From NCBI RefSeq assembly GCF_031143425.1, contig NC_090450.1:215771442-215835441 (forward strand): a stretch of 64,000 nt of DNA. Reading direction: 5' to 3'. The translations under genes were made by a program, and so were the position numbers. Below are positions 13,401 to 25,511 of the stretch, in pieces. Each line of letters starts with the position of its first letter. Positions within the stretch are counted from its first letter, which is position 1. Source of the DNA: Pleurodeles waltl (Eukaryota; Chordata; Amphibia; Caudata; Salamandridae). The notes beneath the pieces were generated by a model. The model saw only the letters and a program-made list of their open reading frames with translations. It had not been told where the DNA came from and did no database searches.

Positions 13401-15195
13401 GGCAGCAGATATGCACCATGAATTTATAAAAGCACAATTTGTCCATATGTCCTATCATGCCGTGGGCTTCACTTCTTTTGCCTATGTTGCTTATAAATCA
13501 AGGGGCAATTTTGCCTTTCATTAGACACAGATGAGCATTGGGTCAGTATACTGGTGTAAGATCTCATTGAAGGTCAAAACGGAAGCACACAAAAAGCAGG
13601 TTTTGATTTAGCATTCAGAAAAGATCGAATTCTAACTTGTGCGATTTAATGAGTATCAATCCTCATTTTTTTAATTCTGGCCTATATGTATGGGACAATG
13701 GGTAGTTGTTTGTCTTTACTTTGACTACCCTCACATTCACATCCTTTTACTTTGTCTATTTTACCTCACCTTTCTTTTACTTCCCCCATTCTTAACTAAA
13801 ACAATGCATTACCCGATTCTAATACTAATTCTAGCGCAAACCGGAATTACATAAAATTATATAATTTTAAATTATTTTCGAGTTAACACAAAACTCATCC
13901 TAACCCTAATTTTTATTAAGTAAAAGTTAACGAAATAAAGACGCAGCCTTACCTTAACCCTAAAGCTAACTCTACTCATATTTAATAATTATTTGTAAAA
14001 CATTTAAATTATGTTTAATCTCTTTGTTCGTGCCAAATTACGCCAAGTAATCAAATAAATGTATCATTACTTTAATTGTATTCGTTTGTATTAAATCTAA
14101 TCCTGATCGTTCATGTTTGAGTTACATTAATTATAAGTAAGAGTACTGGAACAAAACTCTTACCGCAGCCCTTAATGACACTTAAATGTTTAACCAAATA
14201 ACAATTTTATCATTAATCCTGGCCCTGATTTTATCAAACATGGTTTTGTAAACATTTTAAAATAGGCTAGTGATATTTGTATAATCATAGTTCTAGATTA
14301 CACTTAACTAAATAATTTTTCCTGATAGGCACTGCTTGGTGCTTTGGAACGGAGATGCATTCATCTAGAGTTCCTGGCTGATTGACCTGCTGTCATGGAG
14401 TCATGAATGAAGCTGGCTCGAAGATTCACCAGTTGCTGATTGTTGGCGGACATTGTACTAGAGCGTTCACAAACCATGGAAACATTTCTGAATTTGTCAC
14501 CTGGGGTATTGGTTGCCTAGGATATCGAGCAGAATCTGGTCCTTAACTGTATTTGATTACTGAAAAAAACCCAATGAGACCTATCTCTTCATTTTCATAT
14601 CGCAGTAGCATCTCTCTTATAAGTGCTTCTGACACTCCCTAATTACATGATTCTAGAGACACATGGGGATTATTTACTGCCACGCCTATTATCTACAAAA
14701 GCCTTCATATAACAATTCAGTTGCTACCTGGAACATCAAAGCCAGTGTGAGTGGGTGAATTTTCTAATGTTTATTAATGATTTTCATACTAAAAATGTGA
14801 AATGAACCCAACCAATGTGCAAAACGAGTGACTTTTGAAAAATACTTGTTTTTCTGTTCTTGGCTAAGCAAAATAATATTCAGACGCTGTGGTTATTTTC
14901 CATGGTTCAAAGGTTTCATAAATGTGTCTTGGAAGTTTGTGTAGATGTGCCCCGCAGCTAACCCCATTGGGTTGCAGCGTTGTCTTAAAAGGCCATGTTC
15001 CAACCAAACATTGCATAAGTTGAAATGTCCTATTGTTTGAGAATGTTAATAATATCTGGTCTTTCCTCGAGGATGGAAGTAGATGGAAACTGTAAAAGTT
15101 TCTTCCTGAGAACAAGATATTCAAAATGCGACAAAACAATGGAGTTACAGACGAGTCAGAAGAAGTAATGATACACTAGAGGAAAATGTTATAGT
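10476..15195. other. Unassigned 4.7 kb; partly very AT-rich
   Basis: No gene, LTR pair or terminal inverted repeat was recognised. 11472-11493 is a near-perfect short palindrome (arms GTACTCTGTC and its complement). 13780-14290 is strongly AT-rich with scattered CCTAACCCTAA-like words that do not form a tandem array. Short open frames (for example 11047-11298, 11443-11661, 14864-15139) show no domain and are probably chance. Confidence 0.4.
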
Positions 15196-16105
15196 TAGTG
15201 TAGATTTGTTGTGTTTTAGGTCATCAATTTAGTTGCTGATTGGCTGAAATCAAAACACCCCATAGATTGACCAATCAGGTGCTTATTAGAATTTAGCATA
15301 ACAACCTGGGTAGAATTCTCAGGGATTATTATTGGGTTGTGTGCTTAGAGCAGATTATAGCAGATGAGGTTCAAGTCTGATGGTTCAAGACTTATTGGCT
15401 GTAGCTGTGGATAGGCCCAAATCTTTTGATGACATAACTGATGGTGTCCCCAGGCTGAAGCAAGCCATTTGCTGTTTCTACTTTTGTCCTTGGCAATGTA
15501 TGCTATTCAAATGTGAATTGTGTCTCTTGCTTTTCAGGTACCAGCTACAATTTACGATTTTATTACTGCACATTAATAACATTTCCCTATTATTAATTGA
15601 GTTAGGAGTTTTTCTAAATTTGTGTAACTAAATTCTTTTCACATGAAGCCCAACATGTTGATGCTAATCAGTGGTTAGTGAGGGAACTAATCTTGAAATG
15701 CTCATGACTTATTTTGGAATCATTTGATGCTGAACTAATGTATACTTTACCACTATTACCAGTTTTTGTATTATTAATAAGTGTGATACTTTTAGAGATA
15801 ATTTGTTTGATTGTTTTAATCAAATTGAGATATATACAACGTTTCAATCATCCGCTATTGATCTTATATGCTTATCCTTTGTGTTTGAGAGTTATTTTCA
15901 TGACAGTAGCATGGTTAATATAGGGAAATAAATCTATGATTTCTTCTTAATAAACTGGTGTAATTATTGACTGAAATTTTTAATATTGGCTGTTATTGAT
16001 ATTGCTGGTCCTCACACCTCCCATTGATGACATCTCCTCAAACCTATGTCGCTTCGATCCATTGTCCTCTAGCTCAGAATCCACTATTCAAGGATGATAA
16101 TAGCT
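15196..16105 (+). mobile_element. LTR-like block with CCAAT boxes and poly(A) signal
   Basis: The block starts near TGTAGATTTG. It has two inverted CCAAT-type motifs at about 15236-15243 (GATTGGCT) and 15269-15276 (GACCAATC), a 69-codon hydrophobic ORF, and AATAAA signals near 15929 and 15950. This order of promoter-like motifs, small ORF and poly(A) signal is the same as in the 991 bp LTRs at 18932-19922 and 40095-41066, though nucleotide similarity is not obvious. A TGGCACC motif near 16108 could be a degraded primer-binding site. Both boundaries are approximate; no second LTR or pol region was found. Confidence 0.4.
15714..15923 (+). CDS. Small hydrophobic (transmembrane) ORF in LTR-like block
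   Basis: A 69-codon ORF. After a short N-terminus containing the acidic residues Asp and Glu, residues about 12-36 form one long hydrophobic helix of Leu, Ile and Val, followed by a basic patch (KLRYIQR) and a second hydrophobic stretch ending in Trp-Leu-Ile. This layout, one or two membrane segments with a Lys-containing hinge, resembles the peptide encoded in the LTRs at 19503-19676 and 40646-40762, and like those it sits just upstream of a poly(A) signal. No known family is recognised. It could be chance in AT-rich DNA; the parallel position is the main support. Confidence 0.35.
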   Translation: MESFDAELMYTLPLLPVFVLLISVILLEIICLIVLIKLRYIQRFNHPLLILYAYPLCLRVIFMTVAWLI

Positions 16106-16720
16106 AGGATTCCGTGGCACCAGTGAGGGGGCTACTGTGATTTTAAGTGATAGCGTTCTGGAGAGAAGGTTGACTCTAGTCTACTGTCACACTGAAACCT
16201 GTGTGTTACATCTGACTTGGTTGTGGAGACCTGCCTCTGCTGATGTCTGTTTTGAATTGAAACCTGTCAGACAATTGGTCTTTTCTGAAGCAGCTATCAA
16301 CAAAATGAAGCAGCAACCCAAAGATACTTCTGCCACAGCACCAATGTCAACTTTCATTATTGATGTCATAATGAAAAAAACTGATCGACATTTTCAGATC
16401 TGTCTGTGTTAGGGTGGTCTTCTCCAAACCACTTGACTGTTTCCCTCCATTTTTGTTGAAATTCCTTTCATTAGCCTTAGGACTCTGTGTACATTATAAC
16501 TTTTAACCAATGCTAAAGTGCTTGTGCTCACTGCCCTAAACACAGTTAAACTGGTAGACACCTTATTGGCATATTTAATTCACTGTAATTCCCTTGTAAT
16601 GTGGGATACCCTGTTCCCAGGGCCAGTATACTAAATGCTGCTGGTGAGCCTGCACCACATATTGTACAACCCACTGAAGAAGCCCCTTAAAACATCTCCT
16701 AGGCCTGCCATTGCAGCATT
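16106..16720 (+). repeat. Left flank of a repeat split by LTR family A
   Basis: From roughly 16500 the sequence resembles the newt-type repeat that resumes at 20667, so it appears to be the left half of an element interrupted by the LTR at 16721-20666. The 16106-16500 part is unassigned; a 91-codon open frame at 16137-16412 has no recognisable domain. Confidence 0.4.
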
Positions 16721-18931
16721 TGTAGGAAAGTACCATCTTTCTTGGCATGTTACCCCCATTTTTACCTGTATGTCAGTATGTTTTTGCCTGTCTCACTGGG
16801 ATCCTGATGGTCAGGACCCCAGTGCTCATAGTTTGTGGCCTAATGTGTGTGTTGTCAGTAGTGTTTAATTGTGCCACTGAGGAACTGCTAACCAGAACCT
16901 CAGTGCTTATGCTCTCTCTGCTTTTAAATTTGTCACTATAGGCTAGTAACTTCATTTACCAATTTCAACTGGCACACTGGACCCCCACCTTATAGGTCCC
17001 TAGTATATGGTACCTAGGTACCCAAGGCATTGGGGTTCCAGGAGACCCTTATGGGCTGCAGAATTTCTTTTGCCACCCATAAGGAGCTCCGACAAACCCT
17101 TTCACAGGACTGCCATTGCAGCCTTCATGAAATAGAGCACACAGTATTTCACAGCCATTTTCACTGCACTTAAGTAAGTTATAAGTCACCTATAGGTATA
17201 ATCTTCATTTACTGAATGCTAGGTGCAAGGTTAATAAGTGTGAGGGCACTCTTGCACTAGCAAATGTGGCCCCACACTGTCCAGGGTCAATTCCCCAGAC
17301 CTTGTGAATGGGGGTTTGCCATTACACACATGCACTACATATATGTCAATACCGATATGTAGCTTCACAATGGTAACCCCGAATGTGGCCATGTAAGGTG
17401 TCCAAGGTCATGGAATTGTCCCCCCATTCCAAATCTTGTATTGGGGAGCTACATCCATACATCCTGTGGGTTCCACCATGGATCCCGGTACTGTCAAACC
17501 AGCTCTCTGAGGCGTGCACTGCAGGGTTCTGCCCTCCTGGGGTCTAAGCAGCTCAGTCCCAGGAAGGCAGAACAAAGCATTTCCTTTGGGAGGAGGGTGT
17601 TACACCCTCTCCCTTTGGAAATAGGTGTTACAGGCTTGGGAGGGGTAGCCTCCCAGAGCCTCTGGAAATGCTTTGAAGGGCAAAGATGGTGCCCTCCTTT
17701 CATAAACCAGTCTACACCAGTTCAGGGACCCCTAGTCCCTGCTCTGGCACAAAACTGGACAAAGGAAAGGGGAGTGACCACTCCCCTGTCCATCAACACC
17801 CCAGGGGTGGTGCCCAGAGCTCCTCCAGTGTGTCCCAGACTTCAGCCATCTTGTTTTCAAAGGTGTGGGGACACTCTGGAGGTCTCTGAGTGGCAAGTGC
17901 TAGCAGGTGACGTCAGGGACCCCTCTAGATGGGTCCATACCTGATAAGGTAGCCAATCTCCCGCTCAGGGCTATTTAGGGTCTCTCCTGTGGGTTTCTCT
18001 TCAGATTATGCTTGCAAGTTTCCATCAGGGATCCTCTGCAACTACTACTTCATCCTCTGACCTCGGATCAACTGCAGACTGCTCCAGGAACCACTGTAAC
18101 AGCAACAAAGTATCCAGAAGGGCTACTTTTCCTCTGCATCTTCAGCTCCAGCCAGCAACTGCAACAGTTTCCACAGTGTGCACGCTCTGGGGACTCCCTG
18201 TCTTCACCCTGCACCAGAAGGACCAAAGAAATCTCCAGTGGAGTGACAGAGTCACTTCCCTGCTCCTGCAGGCACCTTCTAAGATGATGACCGGTTCTCT
18301 TGGACTCCTCTCCCAGTGAGGAGCATGCTCCTTGGAAAACAGGTGGTGGACCCCTTCGACACAAACTGTCCTAAGGTCCTGCTGTCCAAATTTGGAGGAG
18401 GTAAGAGCTTGCCTTTCCCGTTTGCGACAGTACCCCTGTGCATCATGTCATCTCCACCTCCTGAGGCCTCTGTGCACTATTTGCAAGAATCCTTCAGGCA
18501 CATCCTGGCCCAGGTCCCCAGCACTATATCCTGTGGAGCTCAACTCGCTGAGTTGTTCTCCAGCTGCTTGGGACCTTCTTTTGTAGTGCTGCAACAACTG
18601 CAATTTGCACCTTCTTTGTCCACATGTCCTGGGGCCCCCATGGGAGCTGCATGGTCATCTGTGGGTTCCCTCCAGTGTTGGGAGCCCCCTCTGCCCCCTC
18701 AGTCTGAGTTCAGGCCCCCAGCTCCCTCCTGAGTCCAGGTACCACCACTTTGACGCAATCCGTGACATTGCTTGAACCAAGGCTTGTTGTATGAATCCAG
18801 CATCGAAACTCGCCTGCATCCAACATTTCCACGTGGGACATCCATTGCATCATGCAGGAACCCGCATCCATCTTCCCTTGGTGCATTTCTGCAGTCTTTT
18901 TTCAACCGGGGACTCTTCTTTTGCACCATCT

Positions 18932-19922
18932 TATTGTGTAGCCATTTTAGTTATAGCTCCATGCACTTTATTTTAACATACTAGGCCTGCCGCTGTGCAC
19001 TTTAACCTAGATATATTTTATTTGGCTTTGCTTTATTATTATTACAATAGCCACTTTTACGGTCTTGTTTTATTTCCTCTCTATCTAACTGTTTTTGTCT
19101 AGGCCAGCACTCTGTTCTCAAACAAGACATTCTTGCTCACCCTATGCTTCTTCCAAGGCTGCAGCAAGATAGGTTGCCAGGTGAACGTGGTATAAGTTTA
19201 GTCTCTGACATTCATAGAAAATACACATCCTTACATAGGGACATTTTCTCAGAACATCAGCTTTTTTATTATAAAAACACTTCCCTGTCTCTTACATGTT
19301 AGAGGGAGATTCCAGCCAGAAAACCTTGACTATATGCTGATTGTCGAATGCTTTGCTACAGCTGTTTTGCAGACTTCAGGCCTTTGCTAAGGTATGGGGG
19401 ATGATGTCTTCCCAGGGGAATCTGAAGGGCAGAATTAGAGATTATCAAACTGTGCTCTATCATAGATTAGGTAGGAATTACTCTGTTGACTCTCGTGACA
19501 ATATGGTAGCATTATTTTTATGTTTTACTCTCCTTGTCACAATTTTAATCTTGTCATGCTGTATCGTCCTGGTTATTGCAGTACACGCTTTGCTATCTAA
19601 GATGCAGTCACTTAATAAAGCATTATTGAAATATATACTGCCTCTATTTGTCATTGTGTATGTGAGACTAACATAACTGAGAGAAACGGATGAGACCTGA
19701 GTGACCAAAGCTTCCTTGAGAAACCAGTTATGTCAGATGCTCGACTGCCCAATCATCCCTGCCCTTGGGTAGAGATGAGGCACTGCTAGTTAGCCAGATC
19801 AGAACCCGGATTGGAGCGTCACGTGTCACCTGTAGTGGGTCAGACTCAGTCTCCCACAACGCAGGCGATTCTGCCGCTCGAAATTCAGTAGTCTCATTAG
19901 AATGATGAGAGCCTATGCGACA
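18932..19922 (+). mobile_element. 991 bp solo LTR, family B, copy 1
   Basis: This block is homologous end to end with 40095-41066. The left end reads TATTGTGTAGCC (TGTAGTGTAGCC in copy 2) and the right end GCCTATGCGACA. Its flanks atct/ctct agree at three of four positions, while copy 2 has a perfect 4 bp duplication. The host sequence on each side (GCACC before, GGCTGGGGCTCCTG after) matches uninterrupted sequence in the LTR at 1792-4203, which shows it is an insertion. An AATAAA signal lies near 19613. Size, TG-rich start, CA end and poly(A) signal fit a retroviral-type LTR with U3, R and U5. Confidence 0.75.
19503..19676 (+). CDS. LTR-encoded small membrane peptide, copy 1
   Basis: 57 codons from a conserved ATG. 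Residues about 2-30 are almost entirely Leu, Ile, Val, Ala, Phe and Cys with a Cys-Cys pair, a single membrane helix; a HALLSKMQ hinge and a second hydrophobic stretch follow, ending in stop TAA. The frame stays open upstream to 19341, but that part is not conserved in copy 2, so the start is placed at 19503. Over 35 aligned codons against 40646-40762 there are no gaps; 18 codons differ and 12 of these are synonymous. The gene overlaps the poly(A) signal region, a position comparable to accessory genes in U3 of complex retroviruses. Function unknown. Confidence 0.6.
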   Translation: MVALFLCFTLLVTILILSCCIVLVIAVHALLSKMQSLNKALLKYILPLFVIVYVRLT

Positions 19923-20666
19923 CTCTGCTTGGTTGGCTGGGGCTCCTGTCCTTCCTGGAACCTTCTCCGACTTCTGGACTTGGTATCCTCTCTTTGCAGG
20001 TCTTCAGGTCTAGGAATCCACCTTTTGTTGTTTGCAGTCTTGCTTGGCTCTTGCAATAACTCTAATCACGACTTGTAGTTTGTCCTAAGGAAATGTGCAG
20101 TACTTTACTCCTACGTTCCTGGGCTCTGGGGTGGGGTATTTTACTCACCTTTGTGGTTTTCTTTCTCTCCCAGCAATTCTCTACACACTACAATTGTCTA
20201 GGGGGGAATTTGTGATTCGCAGTACACGTTCTTAGTATATGGTTTGCGTTGCTCCTAGACTTATTTTCTCCTATTGCATTCTATATCATTTCTTATTGTT
20301 TGCACTATCCTATGTCTAATTACTTGCCTTATTTTGGTGGCTAGTGTATATATTGTGTATAATACTTACCTCCAGAAGGAGTATTGCCTCTAAGATATTT
20401 TTGGCCTTGTGTCACCCAAATAAACTACCTTTATTTTTGGGTAACACTGAGTATTGTCTTTACTTGTGAATAAGTACTGTGTAACTACAGTGGTATTGCA
20501 GAAGCTTTGCATGTCTCAGAGTTCAGCCTAATCTGCTCTGCTACAGCTACCTCTACCAGCCTAAGCTGCTAGTACACCACTACATTTCACTAATAAGGGA
20601 TAACTGGACCTGGTATAAGGTGTAAGTACCCAAAGTACCACCTACAAACCTGGCCAGCCTTGTACA

Positions 20667-22480
20667 GAATTAAACTGTCAAATCGACTTGGCAGTATAAC
20701 CCAATTGCTAAGCCTTAACACACAAACTTATTGCATGTCACCCCTAAGGTAGGCCCTAACTATCCCATAGGACAGGGTGCATTATAATTAAAAGGTTGAA
20801 CATCTAATTTTAAGTGTTACATGTCCTGGTAGTGAAAAGCTTCTAAAGTCATTTTCCACTACTGTCCAATAGGATAACATAGGGTTGCCTTAGTACAAGT
20901 AATACTTACTAACTTTTGATCAGGGACAGATAAGCCATTCATGTTTGGTATCAATGAAATTGTACCTAACACCCACTTTAATGGTAAAGCCAGATTTTAA
21001 AGTATAATTTTGAATATGTCACTTTTAGAAAGTTGCACTTTTCCTACCCTTAAACTCACACAGAAGATGGCTTATGTGTGGCTGAATGGGCCATATGCTG
21101 GCAGGATAGGGGTGCACAGCTGGGCACAGCTCCACTTGCAGCAGAATAGGCTGTGTTCTGCCTTTACACAAAGGGCTTATCACCTCCACATTGTCTCTGC
21201 AGCCATCTTGGAGCCAGGACAGGGGAGTCAGGAAATTCTAAGCACTTCAAAAATAAACTAATAGAAAACTTCTAGAAACTTCTCCCAACTTCACAGATGG
21301 AACCAGGTATACAACTAGAGCCATCAGACAAACTCTTCAGTTTACTTTCTGAACCTGTAGAAGGACTCTCAGAGGACTGCCTGCTGCTGTGGCCTGCTGT
21401 GTACTTCACAAGAATGCATTGGAAGTACTGTTTTGCTACCTGGAGCATGCCCTGAACTCTCAGCGGCAAGTCCTACTGTTGGTGCATCTTCATGTCAACC
21501 CAGGACTACCAATATGACTCCAATGGCTAGTTTGCTGGCCTCCTGTTCAGAGCCATGGACATAATCTTGAACCTGCACCTGATTCCAGCCTGAGTGAGTC
21601 CTGAACCCTCAAATGGTGTTCCATTAGTCCTTGACCCTTAGTTGTGGTTCTAAAGGTACCCAGATAGCCAAAATCCAAAACTTTGAGACTTAAACAATTT
21701 GTGGTTAAAAACTGCTCTGAGAACCGTCAGAAGACTGGGACTAACCTGCTTGTCGATCTGCCTAAGGTGCATCCCTGGTCTGCCATACTACAGCACTTCT
21801 TCCACTATCTTGTTCTTCACAGCAACAAATCTTGTTCAGCAGTCCATTGTCAAAGGGGTATCTGAATTCCTGAAACTGACTACATCTTCCTGTCTTGTCC
21901 AGCTGGAGATTTTCAACTTCCAAAATAGTGAGTATGGCCTAAATTAGAACTCTTCACCGCACAGTCCTGAAGCTCCCTGATGATGCTGCTCTGTCCTTGG
22001 ACACTGCCTGCATCCTTGCTCTGCTGAACATTACCTTCTCAGAACTTTTTCACCAGAACTTCTTCTAAGTATAAAGGTAAGTGCTGACAGTGCCCAATCC
22101 ACTTTTTGTATCCAAATCACCCCCCGAATCACGGTCAGCCATATTTTACTTTGACCCGGTCTTGCACAACTAGATGTCCGTAGTTGGCGCTTTTATCTTT
22201 TACAGGCTAGTTTTTCCCAAAAACTTAAAAAAATAAAAAACTCTGGGTCTACTGATTGGATTTGTGTCTTATTGGTGTCAAATAACGTTTTCAAATTTAC
22301 TCTATTTTTCTAAACTGGTGTAAGAATTTTCATGTGCTCTGTTTTCACTACATTACTGTATATCTGCTGCCTAACTACCATACACTCTAAGTTAAGCCTG
22401 ACTATTTTCATGCCAAGTTAACCAGGGTTAAGTGCAAGTTAATTTAGTGACTTTTGTGGTTCTCTCTTCCAGGGATTGTG
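20667..22480 (+). repeat. Newt-type LTR-like repeat family E, copy 1
   Basis: This sequence resumes after the inserted LTR. 21480-22480 resembles 34520-35620 in order and wording (for example a GAAGACTGGGACYAA motif in both), so the two are copies of one non-coding repeat family on the same strand. Motifs such as CACCCCTAAGGTAGGCCCTA and long stretches without frames suggest a long LTR rather than a gene. Boundaries are not determined. Confidence 0.5.
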
Positions 22481-24193
22481 GCTGTTGCTTGACCAGAGTT
22501 CATATCCCAGTCAACTAACAACCCAGTTTCTCATTTGTACCAATTCCATTGTTTTCCTTTAGGACTGTTGTCAGGTTCTTGGTGCTTTACCAATGTGCTG
22601 AGACTGGTAGTAGCTTACTTGAGGAAGAGAGAAGTATGGTCAATAATTTCTTCTGATGTGGTTATCATGATGTAGACTCTGGAAGAGTTGGTGAGTCAGT
22701 TACAGTTAGTGAGACCTCTTCTAGAGAGTTTGAGCTTCATAATTATTGTGAAAAATTAAGCTGTGATTCCTTCCAAAAAGCTTGAATTGCAGAATATTTA
22801 AATAGACACCTTTCAAATGAGACATTTCCTACCAAGAAGGAATATGAGTTTCATCAGGAAGAAGATCACTTATGTTCTGATAAAAGGGGATTTGTCTTTG
22901 AGGGATTTAGTAGAGATAGTTGTGCCTTTCTTCATCAGGTCATGTAATTTTGCCAGGTTGTATGGAAGCAGGTGCATTAAAACATGGCTCTTGGTATGGG
23001 TGCAAAGTATTGTTAATGCTGGAGTTGAGTTCGTTGGTAGAGAATTTGGATGCATGGAATGGCTGTGAAGATTTTAGTTCTGCCCAAGATTTTGTTATAG
23101 AGAATTTGTATGGTTGGTATGCCAGTCTGGGGCAGCAAGAGATAGGTGGCAATGTTCAGATTCTGAGACATTCCAGTACATGCATTACTTGGAACTGATA
23201 GCAGGCTTATATAGTCTGAGGTGTTTCAAGGAGACATTGAGAAGCTTCATAGTATTGATTTAGATGGGCAATGTGTTGGTGGTGACCTACACAAATCAAT
23301 GAGGAGAGTGCAGGTCACAGGAGTTATGAGAATTGCCGAAAGACTAAGATATTCTGCCTGTAACACTTGATTTATTTGAGAGCAAATTACTTTCCAGGTA
23401 AGGAGACTTTTATAACAAATTGTAATTCTCAGTATCTATTTCTATTTGACTTCAATGGCTCAATATTGGACGAGCAATATTTCCTATTTAATGTGGTCCA
23501 TTGGAGGTGGAGCTGTTTGCGAGCAAGCTGACATAGCATTTAGACAGTTTTTTCAGTTGGAAGTCTGATCCTGAGGTGGTAGTAGTGGTGCTTTCCAGCA
23601 GGTTTTGCTTGATAAGCTTGCTTTCCCTTTCTTCTGAAGGTGAGGAGAGAGAGAGAGGTGTTGGACTGTATTGGTCACACCATTTTGGAAGTCTCAAGCA
23701 TAGTTAATTGGCATTTTAGAGTTGGTGTGCAAGGTTCTTTTTCTAATTCAAGTAGGAAATGGTTTGTTGGTGAGCAGAAATGGAAAGGTGCATCCTGTAG
23801 TGCTGTCTGGTATCTTGAACCTTCTTATTTGGAAAGTCTCACAGGCCTTTCATGAGAGGCAGTTGAGCTCTTCTAGGAATCTTGGCCCCGGATGCTAAGA
23901 AGGAATCTGAAATTATGTTTTATCAATTTTAGAAGTTTTTCATAGATCAGAGACAGTTTTGATATGAAGAATAAAGACTATTTTTTTTTATAATAGATTT
24001 TAGGACTTTGCTAAATTCTGTATGATAGGATGCATACAAGATTATGAGACTAGGCTGGTGAAGCGTAGCACAAATGGCATGAATACATTTCTTATTTCTA
24101 TTGTAAAGCCATATAAGACAGGTACAATGGCTGACATTGAAAGGTATTAAGAAGGTCATTGGATGAGGCAGGTATGAGTTAGGCAGAGTTAGT
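22481..24193. other. Unassigned stretch
   Basis: Several short open frames (22817-23068, 23640-23855) lack domain or codon signal. There is a purine-rich GAGAGA tract near 23642-23656. No terminal repeats seen. Confidence 0.4.
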
Positions 24194-24687
24194 CCAGATT
24201 TAAGAAGCTCTAGCACCACATTAGCATCATATTTTTTATGCTAATGTGGCATTAGACCTAAAAAAGCACTGCACCATATTTAGAAAATGGCACAATGCAT
24301 GCATTGCACCATTTTGTAACTCTTTGCATCACATTATGCATGCGCTATGCAAAATGTATGTAAAGGGGGCATTCCCTCGTTAGGGGGACCGCACAAATGG
24401 CGCAGTGGAATCTAAGAGATTCCACTGCACCATTGTTTTGCTTCTACTTTTAACCCCTGTTCAGCACAGGCATTAAAAGGGGGCACACCATTGGTGCACA
24501 CCATTTTGGCGCTAACCCTGAACAGTATATCAATAGCATCCATTATTTTGACATTATTCCCCGCTACCCTGCATCATGGTGTGCTGTATTTTAAATACGG
24601 AGCACACATGGTGGCAATAGGGGACACTAAGGGCCGTAAGGAAAGTGGCGCTGCACTGGATGCAGCTCCACTTTTCTTAAATCTGCC
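24194..24687. mobile_element. MITE related to the 6166-6408 family
   Basis: The left end CCAGATTTAAGAAGCTC pairs imperfectly with the right end read in reverse (GGCAGATTTAAGAAAAG). The interior is rich in hairpins: the block near 24226-24246 pairs with its neighbour, and near 24409-24429 GTGGAATC and GATTCCAC form a clean stem. GGCAGATTTA-type ends link it to 6166-6408. The target duplication is not clear. No coding potential; the 118-codon frame at 24491-24847 crosses the right end and is taken as chance. Confidence 0.5.
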
Positions 24688-25511
24688 ACTTAAAGTGTAT
24701 TCCATGAGTGGTGTAGGAGGAAGATTGGAATATATCTTGAAAGCAGCTGACTGGTCAGGGGTGGATGTGCTTGGCAGGTATTATTTCACAGCAGTGGAGC
24801 AAATGGAAAAAGTAGTTGTAGAAGGCATTGAACACGTACAATGCTAGCTATCTGTCATGTAACAAAGTGATGGTACTCCAGGCTCTATGAAGGGAGAATT
24901 TAGATTTCAATAAAGACACAGAGGCTAGCATTATACCTCCCTACACCTCCCACATGTATAGATCACATAAAAAAGAAAAAAATAAGACATTTTTTAAAGT
25001 TAGAGTTCCTGTGGGAGGAAAGTTACTTTTATTTTCATACAACACATTTTAGTAAGTGTTTCACAGTGTATGTAGAGTTGGTCAATGTGTTTGAAAATGG
25101 TTTTGTCCTGTTTTGCTGTTATTATATCATTTATTTGTAGTTAATCAGCTATAAGAGATTTAGAAGCTGATACATAGCTGGGCAAGAATTGGATTTTAAT
25201 GGGTCTGGGTGATCACCTCCTTTCAGAATTAAAAGAGGAAGAGGAACCTGAAGAGAGAGGTTTACAAAGAGGCTGTGAGAGTGCTCTAATTTAGATTATG
25301 TTCTATGATGTCATATTTGTTCTTTGAAGTATTGCAGGAGTAGCACAAAAGAGCTAATGCATAACATTTGAAGGAATCAGAAGAATTGTGCGAAAATGTC
25401 AATTTAGTGAGTGGCTGCCCTCATATTTTGCTAAATTTTAATTGATGGTTTTTAGACTCTGAAGACTGGGGCACCACTGACATGTCCCCTGGTTTGACCC
25501 CTGTTCGAAAG
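24688..25511. other. Unassigned AT-rich stretch
   Basis: No gene or repeat ends recognised. Confidence 0.4.

Larger units (their letters stand above)
16721..20666 (+). mobile_element. Long LTR family A, plus strand, carrying a nested LTR
   Basis: The sequence starts TGTAGGAAAG and ends CTTGTACA. Flanking 5-mers are gcatt and gaatt (one mismatch), consistent with a 5 bp target duplication. Its first 120 bp and last 700 bp match the reverse complement of 1792-4203, including the region before the poly(A) signal (CAAATAAAC near 20416). After removing the inserted 991 bp LTR (18932-19922) it is about 2.95 kb, so it carries extra sequence compared with the other copy. No internal gag-pol is adjacent; it reads as a solo LTR. 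Open frames such as 17441-17944 and 18316-18732 are not conserved in the sister copy. Confidence 0.7.

Noticed and set aside
17441..17944. 167-codon ORF in LTR family A
   Set aside because: Not conserved in the sister LTR copy at 1792-4203 and without domain.
22817..23198. Overlapping short ORFs suggesting a small gene
   Set aside because: No homology, no splice or promoter context, three overlapping frames equally open.
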